Below are positions 54,755 through 64,000 of a DNA stretch of 64,000 bases, piece by piece. The notes under the pieces are model-generated. The model did no database searches, was not told the DNA's origin, and was given only the letters and a program-made list of their open reading frames with translations. The first letter of the stretch is position 1. Every line of letters begins with the position of its first letter. The translations under genes and the position numbers were made by a program. The DNA is taken from contig JAVIAB010000101.1 of the NCBI GenBank assembly GCA_032433765.1, forward strand, positions 66,816,640-66,880,639, in the 5' to 3' direction. Source of the stretch: Megaustenia siamemsis (taxonomy: Eukaryota > Mollusca > Gastropoda > Stylommatophora > Ariophantidae).

Positions 54755-55170
54755 GAAAATAGATGAATGATATCTGTCGATTCTAGTTATCTCCTACTGT
54801 GAAAGTAGCTGAATTATATCTGTAAAGTCTATTTCTCGGTCCTACTATGAAAGTATCTGAATAATATATGTCGATTCTAGTTATCTGTTCTACTGTGAAA
54901 GTAGCTGAATTATATCTGTAAAGTCTATTTCTCGGTCCTACTATGAAAGTATCTGAATAATATATGTCGATTCTAGTTATCTCCTACTATGAAAGTAGCT
55001 GAATTATATCTGTAAAGTCTATTTCTCGGTCCTACTATGAAAGTATCTGAATAATATATGTCGATTCTAGTTATCTGTTCTACTGTGAAAGTAGCTGAAT
55101 TATATCTGTAAGGTCTATTTCTCGGTCCTACTATAAAAGTTTCTGAATAATATCTGTCGATTCTAGTTAT
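54755..55170. repeat. 95-bp higher-order array (two 47-bp halves)
   Basis: TCTAGTTATC recurs at 54782, 54877, 54972, 55066 and 55162, giving a period of 94-96. Each period holds two related halves, one with GTGAAAGTAGCTGAATTATA and one with ATGAAAGTATCTGAATAATA. The halves resemble the 47-bp unit of the array at 56065-57165. Confidence 0.92.
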
Positions 55171-55548
55171 ATCAACATTCTTCTGAAAAATCCCATCTCT
55201 GTGGCCTCTAACCGTCTTTTCATGTGTTTGTCTACTGTCCATGATTCGCTTCCATAGGTCAGAATTGGTTCTATATAGCACCGGTGAACTCTCTTTTCCA
55301 TTTTTATTGACATAGAATTGTTGCATAAGATATTTTTCATTTTCTGAAATGCTATTTTGGCCTGAGCTATTCTGCTTTTTATTTCTTTGGTGCATCTCCC
55401 ATCTGATGTAATTATTGTGCCCAAGTATTTGAAACGTTGCACTTGTTTTAGATTTGTCTCGTTTATTTTTATGCTGCATGATGGTGATGATTGTTTCTTC
55501 GATATAACCATTACTTCTGTTTTCTTACTATTCAGACTGAGACCATTT
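55171..55548 (-). mobile_element. F4 LINE fragment, open frame
   Basis: The minus strand encodes, without a stop, LSLNSKKTEVMVISKKQSS, INETNLKQVQRFKYLGTIIT, SDGRCTKEIKSRIAQAKIAF, YIEPILTYGSESWTVDKHM and RRLEATEMGFFRRMLI. It lies between the two related arrays. Neither the LINE 3' end nor its RT core is present. Confidence 0.85.
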
Positions 55549-56064
55549 TTACATATACATACACACCCATAAGTGCCCACACATAGGTCAGTGTATATAC
55601 AAAGCATAAAGAATAGGCGTAATAGCCAAAATGTAGGATGCATCTGATAGAAGGAACGATGGCAATGTTTCAGAATGGGGTACCCTAAGAACACGTAGAA
55701 AGTAGAGTATCGTATAGTGCTGGTGGAAATGATGTTGCAAGACCTCAGAAATAAGTATAACAGAATTATGAAATATAGGGGACCACCAGAGGATAACATT
55801 GTCGTCTTGTAGAAGGGGGGGGGGGGCAGAGAATAGTATAGGTGATAGCGTCTGTATTTACAAATATACACATACATACGCATACGAATCAAATATGCAA
55901 CAGTTAAGAAGCAGATACAAGACACCAATCTATGTAAATGGTATGTATTATTGCCTAGTGAGGTCAGCAAACCCAGACTGAACTATACGCCGATTCTCTA
56001 GGAAGAAACGACTGCGGTCACCGGGGTGGCGCGTGAATTTGCCCGTGATACGGATATTTTGTGG
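55549..56064. other. no recognisable feature; G-run
   Basis: Unique sequence with a run of G at about 55815-55826. No gene seen. Confidence 0.45.
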
Positions 56065-57165
56065 TACCTTGTATATGAAAGTAGCTGGATGATGATATCT
56101 GTAGATTCTAGGTCAGTGCACTGCTATGGAGATTACAGAATGGTATATGTAGATCCTAGTTCTCTGTTGTCTGTGAAGGTATTGGAATGGTATATTTAGA
56201 TCCTAGTTCTATGTTGTCTGTGAAGGTATCGGAATGGTATATTTAGATCCTAGTTCTATGTTGTCTGTGAAGGTATTGGAATGGTATATTTAGATCCTAG
56301 TTCTATGTTGTCTGTGAAGGTATCGGAATGGTATATTTAGATCCTAGTTCTATGTTGTCTGTGAAGGTATCGGAATGGTATATTTAGATCCTAGTTCTAT
56401 GTTGTCTGTGAAGGTATCGGAATGGTATATTTAGATCCTAGTTCTATGTTGTCTGTGAAGGTATCGGAATGGTATATTTAGATCCTAGTTCTATGTTGTC
56501 TGTGAAGGTATCGGAATGGTATATTTAGATCCTAGTTCTATGTTGTCTGTGAAGGTATCGGAATGGTATATTTAGATCCTAGTTCTATGTTGTCTGTGAA
56601 GGTATCGGAATGGTATATTTAGATCCTAGTTCTATGTTGTCTGTGAAGGTATCGGAATGGTATATTTAGATCCTAGTTCTATGTTGTCTGTGAAGGTATC
56701 GGAATGGTATATTTAGATCCTAGTTCTATGTTGTCTGTGAAGGTATCGGAATGGTATATTTAGATCCTAGTTCTATGTTGTCTGTGAAGGTATCGGAATG
56801 GTATATTTAGATCCTAGTTCTCTGTTGTCTGTGAAGGTATCGGAATGGTATATTTAGATCCTAGTTCTATGTTGTCTGTGAAGGTATCGGAATGGTGTAT
56901 TTAGATCCTAGCTCTCTGTTGTCTGTGAAGGTATCGGAATGGTATATTTAGATCTAGTTCTATGTTGTCTGTGAAGATATCGGAATGGTATATTTAGATC
57001 CTAGTTCTATGTTGTCTGTGAAGGTATCGGAATGGTATATTTAGATCATCGTTCTCTGTTGTCTGTGAAGGTATCGGAATGGTATATTTAGATTCTAGTT
57101 CTATGTTGTCTGTGAAGGTATCGGAATGGTATATTTAGATCCTAGTTCTATGTGATACAATGAAG
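56065..57165. repeat. 47-bp minisatellite (about 23 copies)
   Basis: The monomer is TGAAGGTATCGGAATGGTAT + ATTTAGATCCTAGTTCTATG + TTGTCTG. The central units are nearly identical. The first few and last few units are diverged, which is the usual pattern of expansion from the middle. Confidence 0.96.
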
Positions 57166-57277
57166 GTAGCTTAATGGTACATCTGGCTCCCAGTTCTTTG
57201 TCATATTTGCCGCTCAGAAGCTAGAGAAAGATCCATGTTCTTGACTCTGCTCTTTTGCTTCTCATATGGTGTTCTGT

Positions 57278-58018
57278 TATACAGAACCCGGTCGTGGTTA
57301 ATGCTGAGGTCAACGGTCTCATCTGCGATAACACCGATGAGAAAGATGCAGTCATCTATACAGACGGATCTGTAAGACGACACCAAAGAAGTGCATGGGC
57401 ATTTACAGCACGCTCGGCAGGCAGAATAGTCAAGGAAGACAGTGGTGCATACTTCATGACCACGAGTAGCATGACGATGGAGGCGATGGCAGTGACCAAG
57501 GCAATCAAATGATTAGAGTCACAAGACTACACCCACGCATATATACTGAGTGATTTGATGAGCATGATAAAAAGAGTGGAGGCGGGCTCTGTACTCATGC
57601 AATGGGTAGAGTCGTTGCAGAAATCCAAAATACGTAAGGTCACCTTTGTCTATGTCCCTGGACATGCGGGAGTACGGGGAAATGAAAGGGCGGACAGGTT
57701 GGCTAGCTGAGCTATCGTTGAGGACGGGCAACCAATGGATCGGGGGGGACATCATTAATGCCCTACGAGATGTGGGAAGAGCACAGGACTTCGATAAACA
57801 CAGATCCACGTCACTTCTTCGGATGAAAGAGATGGGAGTTAAGATGGGCACAGCCAGAAATGAGAAACTTAGTGGGCGTGTAAGAAGATTTATCAACCAA
57901 CATAGAACTGGAGTCGTCAGTCGCTGGACACTAAGGGAATTGCTGAGGAAGGGATCTGAGCACCTATGGACATGTTCGGAGTGCAATGATGATGACACGC
58001 AAATAACCCAACAACCCA
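57278..58018 (+). mobile_element. F1 LINE 3' copy (RNase H and tail)
   Basis: A likely 12-bp target-site duplication with one mismatch is ATGGTGTTCTGT (57266-57277) and ATGGTGTTATGT (58019-58030). The copy encodes IYTDGSVRRHQRSAWAFTAR, TTSSMTMEAMAVTKAIK, YVPGHAGVRGNERADRLAS and RRFINQHRTGVVSRWTLREL with only a few stops. The 3' end is AAATAACCCAACAACCCA. It is the best preserved RNase H in the window and serves as the reference for the other copies. Confidence 0.87.
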
Positions 58019-58197
58019 ATGGTGTTATGTATGTCATCATATATTTAGCTTCATCATTTCTTGTATCGTCTTCTTGTTCCCTTAAGTTAAATGGTTCTTT
58101 ATGATCGCTGCAAGATGATGCTTGTTGGTGTGTGGGGGGGGGGGGGGGGTCACTAGCCCATTGCAATGAATTTGCTGGATATGGACACACCTAGGAT

Positions 58198-58235
58198 TAC
58201 ATCGATGCCTCTATTTATCCAGGCCACTCACGGTT
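58198..58235. repeat. single unit of the 40-bp array left of F3
   Basis: ATCGATGCCTCTATTTATCC + AGGCCACTCACGG matches the monomer of the array at 60001-60790 with a few differences. Confidence 0.75.
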
Positions 58236-60000
58236 GAAAATCAACATCAACAAAACAGAAGTCATGAGAACTTCCGTTCCCAAAATAGCGGAACAAGTTC
58301 ACGTTCCATCAATCGCCGCAGAAAGTGCATTTGGGGTCTGATTAATTTCGGTTCTCCATTGCACTTTTCTGCATTAAAGTCAAAATGATGTTTTACTTAA
58401 CGCATCTGCGCCGATGAAGCGGAGTAATACGCACGGCAATATTCCTTTTTAACAAATTCCTACCACCTTCTAGAAACAAAGACCTTCTAGAGTTGATCTG
58501 CGCTTTACTTCACATTAAGTGCTGTTCATGGCCGTTGTTGGAATTGCTGGACGCAAGTTATTTACATGTTTCAACTCATTATTAATGTGAACTGCTTCGT
58601 CAAGTCAGCCGAAGTTTTATCTCTTTAGGGAATTTGCACCGTGTTTCGTTCGTTGTAGGCTGCATTCACTAGAGTAATCAGGAAAATAAGAACGCTGCCA
58701 TTGTTCTGTGTGCTACGTCATCATAATGGCTCATCGTATATCCCAAGACCGGCCATACGCTAATCTTACAGTCTGTTGTTTAATGTGAGGCGGGAATAAT
58801 CTGACGACTAACTGTTATTTATATGTTCCGATTTTGGGGTCAAAAACAATATCTTAACATCATCAGGCGCTATACATTAAAAAAAATATTGCGGTCATCA
58901 TTTTCAGGAGGACGTGAACTTTTGATCAATATGGTGGATAGGCGGCAGGAACCATTGAAGGCTATGTATCAAGTTGTTCCTTGTTGTTTCCTCATATTCT
59001 AGGTCCGGCTTGTTGCATGAGCTACTGAGTTAGGTGCTCTGTGCACGCCGTGATCTGTGTGTTTCATCCGTTTTGATCGTGTTTCGATATTCCGATTGTT
59101 TAAGTTTGAGTGATAATATCGTATGACAGAGAACAGTTGGCTGTGTTCACTGTATTTGCGGTTTCGCCTGATGTCTTTTTGCGTGTGCTGAGACGGTTTT
59201 GATGGGGACTACAGCTACCTTTCTTTGTCTGTGATATGAGAGAGTAATTCGGATAATTCCACTGGCACGGGCGGTTGAACAATTATGGGTTTCAATTCGT
59301 TTGCAGTGATACTGGGGCCTTCCATAAACAAAGAACTCATGAAGGTCGCCAAAAATAAACAGAACATCAACATAACTATAGAAGGGAGGCAACGAAAGCA
59401 ATTAGAGGCATTCAAATACCTAGGAGGTTTAATGACAAACGATAATTCTCAAACAGCAGAGATAGAATCAAGATGCAACAAAGCTTGTCAAATCATCGGA
59501 CAGTTATCACCACTACTGCCCAACAAGGAAATAACTCTGGTGCCAAAACGAGCACTATACAATACAATCTTCATCCCAACGTTGTGCTACCAATGCCAGT
59601 CCTGGACCCTAGATGCAAGAACAATAAGTAAAACAACATCTAATGAGATGAAATGTGTTAGACGAATGATAGGAAAGAGTCTGAGAGATACGATCAGAAA
59701 TGAAGAACAGAGAAAAAAAGCTAGGAATAGTCCCCGCCACATAATATATAAGGAAACAACATATAAAATGGTTTGGCCACGCGACAAGGCAGAAGGATCA
59801 AAACACAACACAACGAGCTTTCAGCAAACGTTGTGAGAACACCAGACCCAAGGGTCGACCACGAAAAAGATGGATCGATGGTATTTTAGAAGCACTAGGA
59901 AACATAACAGCAGCAGAGGCGAACAGAAGAGCAAACGACTGCAAATTATATCTCCCCTAGACGCTGAGAGGCAGATGAGGAAGAAAAGAGGAAGAGGAAG
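58236..60000 (+). mobile_element. F3 LINE 3' copy inserted in the 40-bp array, carrying C
   Basis: A 10-bp target-site duplication with one mismatch is ACTCACGGTT (58226-58235) and ACTCACGCTT (60001-60010). F3 sequence lies at 58236-58267 and 59332-60000 and encodes NINITIEGRQRKQLEAFKYL, ETAEIESRCNKACQ-like and SWTLDARTI blocks, EMKCVRRM and WIDGILEALGN. The tail is GAGGAAGAGGAAG. The C element 58268-59331 is nested in it. Confidence 0.85.
58268..59331 (+). mobile_element. C retroposon, full-length copy (1.06 kb)
   Basis: It is inserted in F3 with a target-site duplication of about 11 bp with one mismatch: AGAAGTCATGA (58257-58267) and AGAACTCATGA (59332-59342). The 5' end ACTTCCGTTCCCAAAATAGC corresponds to ACTTCCGGTTTCAAGATGGC of the copy at 62575. 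The 3' end is GGGGCCTTCCATAAAC. No protein is recognisable on either strand. Confidence 0.82.
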
Positions 60001-60790
60001 ACTCACGCTTAGTTACATAGATGCCACTATTTTCTACCCCAATAGCGTTCAATTAACTTAAGGTCTTTATTTGCCTATCCCAGTCACGCTCAATTAAATT
60101 GATTTCGTTATTTATCCACCTCATTCATGCTCGTTAACGCGATGAATCTATTTATCTAACCCACTCATACTCGTTTATTCTATGCCTCTATTTATCTAAC
60201 CCACTCATACTCGTTTATTATATGCCTCTATTTATCTAACCCACTCACTTTCGTTTACTCTATGCATCTATTTATCAAACCCACTCACACTCGTTTACTC
60301 TATGCATCTATTTATCTAACCCACTCACATTCGTTTACTCTATGCATCTATTTATCAAACCCACTCACACTCGTTTACTCTATGCATCTATTTATCAAAC
60401 CCACTCACACTCGTTTACTCAATGCATCTATTTATCTAACCCACTCACACTCGTTTACTCTATGCATCTATTTATCAAACCCACTCACATTCGTTTACTC
60501 TATGCATCTATTTATCAAACCCACTCACACTCGTTTACTCTATGCATCTATTTATCTCATCCACTCTCGCTCGTTTACACGATGCCTATATTTATCTAAC
60601 CCACTCACACTCGTTTACTCTATGCCTCTATTTATCTAACCCACTCACACTCGTTTACTCTATGCATCTATTTATCAAACCCACTCACACTCGTTTACTC
60701 TATGCATCTATTTATCTAACCCACTCTCGCTCGTTTACTCGATGCCTCTATTTATCTAACCCACTCCCCCTCATTTACTCGAGACATCTA
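60001..60790. repeat. 40-bp minisatellite (about 17 good copies)
   Basis: The monomer is CTCGTTTACTCTATGCATCT + ATTTATCAAACCCACTCACA, with TCTAACCC/TCAAACCC and ATGCATC/ATGCCTC variants. The leftmost units, up to about 60170, are strongly diverged. Confidence 0.95.
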
Positions 60791-61194
60791 CCCCAACATG
60801 GTCTGAATGTATGAATATTTAAATGATCTCTTTTATCTACAATTCGAGCATATATCAATTGGTTTTTTTTTCCTAGGATGCAGATGGCGCCCTCACAAAC
60901 GAATTGAAGGATGTAAGTTATGTTAACTAGCAAGCAAAACGTGACGAGAAGATGGACACTCGAGTTCCAGAATCTTCGAGCCGATAGCTAAGCAATCATG
61001 ATTGTATTTTGAATTACAACATTACCGTAACAATGCTAAAGTGCCGTAGTTCTGGTACGAAATGGTAAACAAAAAACAAATTAAACTACATGACACTTAG
61101 TGAGCATTGGTTGAGGTAGTCTGTTTTCTTTTATTTAGTTACAAAATAGTTATTCATAAAAGTATTCGCACAATACTTACGTAGCGTATGTATT
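60791..61194. other. no recognisable feature
   Basis: Unique AT-rich sequence between the 40-bp array and the F4 copy. Confidence 0.45.
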
Positions 61195-63310
61195 ATCATC
61201 ACGTGCCATATCGGTTGGCGTAGGCGATCATGTCCATCCACAATCTTCTATCTAGAGTGCATAGTATCAGTTCTGTTGTTGACCGTTTTCCATGCCATGA
61301 AACCAAGCTATCCAGTATTTTCTCTCTTTGTCGTCCGCGATCTCTCTTTCCTTTTATTTTGCCACTTGTAACCAAGAATTCCACTTTCCTCTTCTCGTGA
61401 TGTGCCCGAAAAATGTTAATGTTTTTTTTTTCTTTCTGATGTTTTTTTAGGAGCTGCCTTTTTGTGTTGGCCTCTTTGAGAACATCCTCATTGGTCTTTT
61501 TAGCTGTCCAGGGAACTTTCAACAGTCTTCTGAGAAATCCCACCTCTGTGGCCTCTAATCGTCTTTTCAATTGTCTGTCTACTGTCCATGATTCGCTTCC
61601 ATAGGTCAGAATTGACTCTATATAACACTGATGAAATCTCTTTCTCATTTCTATTGACATAGATTGTTGCATAAGATATTTTTCATTTTATGAAATGCTA
61701 TTTTGGCCTGAGCTATTCTGCTTTTTATTTCCGTGGTGCATTTTCCATTCGATGTGATTATTGTGCCCAAGTATTTGACGCGTTGCACTTGTTTCAAATG
61801 TGTCCTGTTTATTTTTATGCTGCATGATGGTGGTGACTGTTTCTTCGATATGACCATTACTTCTGTTTTCTTACTATTCAGACTGAGACCTTTCTTGTTG
61901 CTTTCTTTCACTATTATGTCTATCCTTTCTTGTAGTTGATTCTTTGTCTCTGCTATTAAGACTGTCATCCGCATATCGCAAATTATTTATGTTGTGACTG
62001 TTGATTTCAATTCCTCCTTTTTGTCTACTATTGATCTCATAATATGTTCGCTGTAAAATGAAAACAAATCAGGCGACAAAACACAGCCTTATCAGACTCA
62101 TTATTCTATAAGTTGAAATTTTCCTGTTTGGGTGTTAATTCGTATGGCTGCTGTTTGTTACCAGTACATGTTTGTTTTATGATTCACAGATCCTTGCCAT
62201 CAATGTTTAATTTCTCTAGCATATTGATTATTTCCACATGCTTTACTTTGTCAAATGCTTTTGTGTAGTCTATAAAGCACATATATAGATATTTCTTTAC
62301 CACCATAGATCTTTCTATCAATGTTCTTAAGAAGTATATTGCATTATTTGAGCCCTTTCCTTCCACAAATCCACATTGTTCCTCACTTATTTCTGGTTTT
62401 ATTTTCTTTCTTACACGTGTCATGGAGATTGATTCTTAGTAATATTTTAGTCAAATGGCTCATGAGACTAATAGTGCGATGGTCTTCACAACCAGCGGCG
62501 CCTGACTTCTTCAGTATGGCTACAAAGATAGATTTTAGTACATCTTCGTGTCCAGTGTTATATATGTCATTGAGACTTCCGGTTTCAAGATGGCGCGGTC
62601 AGTTTGCGTCAACGTTCACTGTTACGTATTTTGTGCCGGAAAGATGGTTAATTCTATCTTTCCAATGCAGATCAGTGTATAGATAAAAAGTTCCACTGTT
62701 GGGAACTTCCCCGGTGAAGCGGAGTACATGCATGTTATCTGAAATCCTCTACAGTGTGCGTGATAGTGTGTTCTGTGTTGATTGCAATATACGTCATCAT
62801 TGGAATACCGGTCAATATGACGGTTAGGCGGCTGGAACTTGTAATTGCTGTGTCTGAAAAGTGTTCCTTGTTGCAGTTTCCGCATATTCCAAGTCCGGCT
62901 TGCTGCAAGAGCTACTGAGTTAAGTGCTCTGTGCACACCGTGAGCTGTGTGTATCATCCGTGTTGATCATGTTTCGATATTCCAATGGTTTACGATGAAT
63001 GCTGATATCGTATGACAGGGAACAGTTGGCTGTGTTCACTTTCTGTGCAGTTTCGCCTTATGTCTTTTGGCTTGTGCTGAGACTGCTATGATGGGGACTA
63101 CAGCTATCTTTCTTTGTTTTGGAGATGAGTTAGTAATTCGGATGATTCCACTGGCACGGGCGGTTGAGCAATTATGGATTTTAATTCGTTTGCAGTGATA
63201 CCTGGGCCTTCCATAACCAAATAACCAATATGTCATTGAGTAGTTTAGCGTATGTATATAGTTGTACAATATAATCATGAATTATCACAGATCTGACTGT
63301 CTTGTTGACA
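61195..63310 (-). mobile_element. F4 LINE (RT and C-terminus), carrying C
   Basis: The longest F4 copy. From its 5' side: a LLNDIYNTGHEDVLKSIF block (63250 and, after the C insertion, 62575 to 62530), then DHRTISLMSHLTKILL, EEQCGFVEGKGSNNAI and LYMCFIDYTKAFDKVKH (catalytic Asp), a damaged DD region near 61970, and SLNSKKTEVMVISKKQS. The last piece, 61199-61672, is open and includes ILTYGSESWTVDRQLKRRLE, WTAKKTNEDVLKEAN and MDMIAYANRYGT. No endonuclease is visible. C is nested at 62575-63227. Confidence 0.85.
62575..63227 (+). mobile_element. C retroposon, full-length copy (653 bp)
   Basis: Flanked by a perfect 13-bp target-site duplication ATATGTCATTGAG at 62562-62574 and 63228-63240. It starts ACTTCCGGTTTCAAGATGGC, combining an ETS-like ACTTCCGG and a YY1-like CAAGATGGC motif, and ends CCTTCCATAACCAAATAACC. 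The antisense frame at 63036-63278 (YGRPRYHCKRIKIHNC) recurs in other copies but carries no known domain. Confidence 0.9.
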
Positions 63311-63537
63311 CCATGCAATAGGTAAAACTAAGATGAAAGTGATAATATTAAGTAAGATTTTATGCATTGAAATTCCACTAGTGACGTATTTATAGATCCG
63401 ACTCTGTGTATCGTAGTTCGTGCAAGTATGGTAATTTACTCCTCGGGGGATTCTCCTTTTATCCTGAACGATATGTTCTTCGATGGGCGTATCCTGATTG
63501 CAGTAATGATGAAAATTACATATATATATCGCTTGTA

Positions 63538-63605
63538 CATCATAATAATAATAGTAATAATAGTACCAAAAGTAATAATAGTGATAATAGTAATAATAGT
63601 CATCA
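63538..63605. repeat. (AAT/AGT)n microsatellite at the F4 3' end
   Basis: CATAATAATAATAGTAATAA and similar triplets run directly into the CATCATCAAG end of F4, so they probably derive from its triplet tail. Confidence 0.88.
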
Positions 63606-64000
63606 TCAAGTACCGGTCCTGCTGGCGTAGGTGATCATGTCTCTCCAAAACTTTCGATCTCGACAGTTATTTATCATTTCTGTTCATTTTCTGCCAAGCC
63701 ATTCTCTTAAGCTGTTTGGTATTTTTTCTCTTTGAACCTTCTATCTCATTGTCCCTCAATTTTTCCAGTTGTTACAATATATTCCAGTTGTTCTCTTCTC
63801 ATTACATGGCCAAAAAATGATTATTGTTTTTTCTTAATATTGGGAATTAGCTCTCGATTTGCTTTGACCTTTCTCAGAACATTTTCATTACTCTTCTTAG
63901 CTGTCCATGTTATTCTCAACATTCTTCTGTAAAACCACATTTCTACAGACTCCAGCGATGTTCTTGTCTGTTGTCCTATTGTCCATGATTCACATCCATA
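63606..64000 (-). mobile_element. F4 LINE 3' copy, cut by the window end
   Basis: The minus-strand F4 3' end (GTACCGGTCCTGCTGGCGTA, TTTCGATCTCGACAGTTATT, CAAGCCATTCTCTTAAGCTG) closely matches 19900-20280 in reverse and continues past 64000. In the antisense direction the blocks MITYA and NRKFW-like residues are recognisable. Confidence 0.83.

Overview
The window is animal genomic DNA. It is made almost entirely of transposable-element remains and tandem repeats, and I found no convincing host gene. The elements are non-LTR retrotransposons (LINEs), tRNA-headed SINEs, an IS630/Tc1/mariner-type DNA transposon and an internally deleted Tigger/pogo element. The RNase H-bearing LINE and the endonuclease/RT LINEs resemble families that are common in molluscs and other lophotrochozoans. 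A mollusc is my best guess from memory of such families; it is not proven by this sequence.

Family labels used below: F1, LINE with endonuclease, RT and RNase H (I-group-like), tail (AATAACTC)n. F2, RT LINE with one long open frame at 33081-34568, tail GAA-rich. F3, RT LINE with 'FIDQEKAFDKVN'-type RT, tail GAA/GAAGAG. F4, RT LINE ending in (ATG)n after 'MITYA'. F5, F6 and F7, other RT C-terminal fragments. SINE-A and SINE-B, two tRNA-headed SINE families. C, a short dispersed retroposon of up to about 1 kb with an ETS/YY1-like 5' end and an (ATAACCA)n tail.

Layout: 0-10 kb holds tandem arrays with monomers of 46, 46, 12/36, 45 and 22 bp and a nested F4 pair. 10.3-14.5 kb is a near full-length F1 inserted into the 22-bp array with a 12-bp target-site duplication (TSD). 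16.9-18.7 kb is an 82-to-41-bp array. 19.5-21.5 kb has F4 and F2 pieces. 22.9-25.3 kb is a GAT-rich array. 26.3-28 kb is an F2 fragment with a 52-bp minisatellite inside it. 28-36 kb is a mosaic of LINE fragments, C, SINEs and an F2 insertion with a complex palindromic 5' junction. 37.4-45 kb is a nest in which F5 carries F1, F1 carries F3, F3 carries one DDE transposon, and F5 carries a second nearly identical DDE transposon. 46.4-47.7 kb is an F1 remnant holding a 15-bp array. 48.9-50.2 kb is the Tigger remnant. 50.2-53.5 kb is GATA, GGAT and 42-bp arrays. 54.7-57.2 kb holds related 95- and 47-bp arrays. 57.3-60.8 kb has F1, then F3 (carrying C) inserted in a 40-bp array. 61-64 kb is F4 carrying C.

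The main pattern: at least six tandem arrays or duplications lie inside LINE coding sequence. LINE homology continues on both sides, and in the clearest cases the monomer is recognisably a copy of a LINE codon segment. Many insertions can be ordered in time because their TSDs are still readable.
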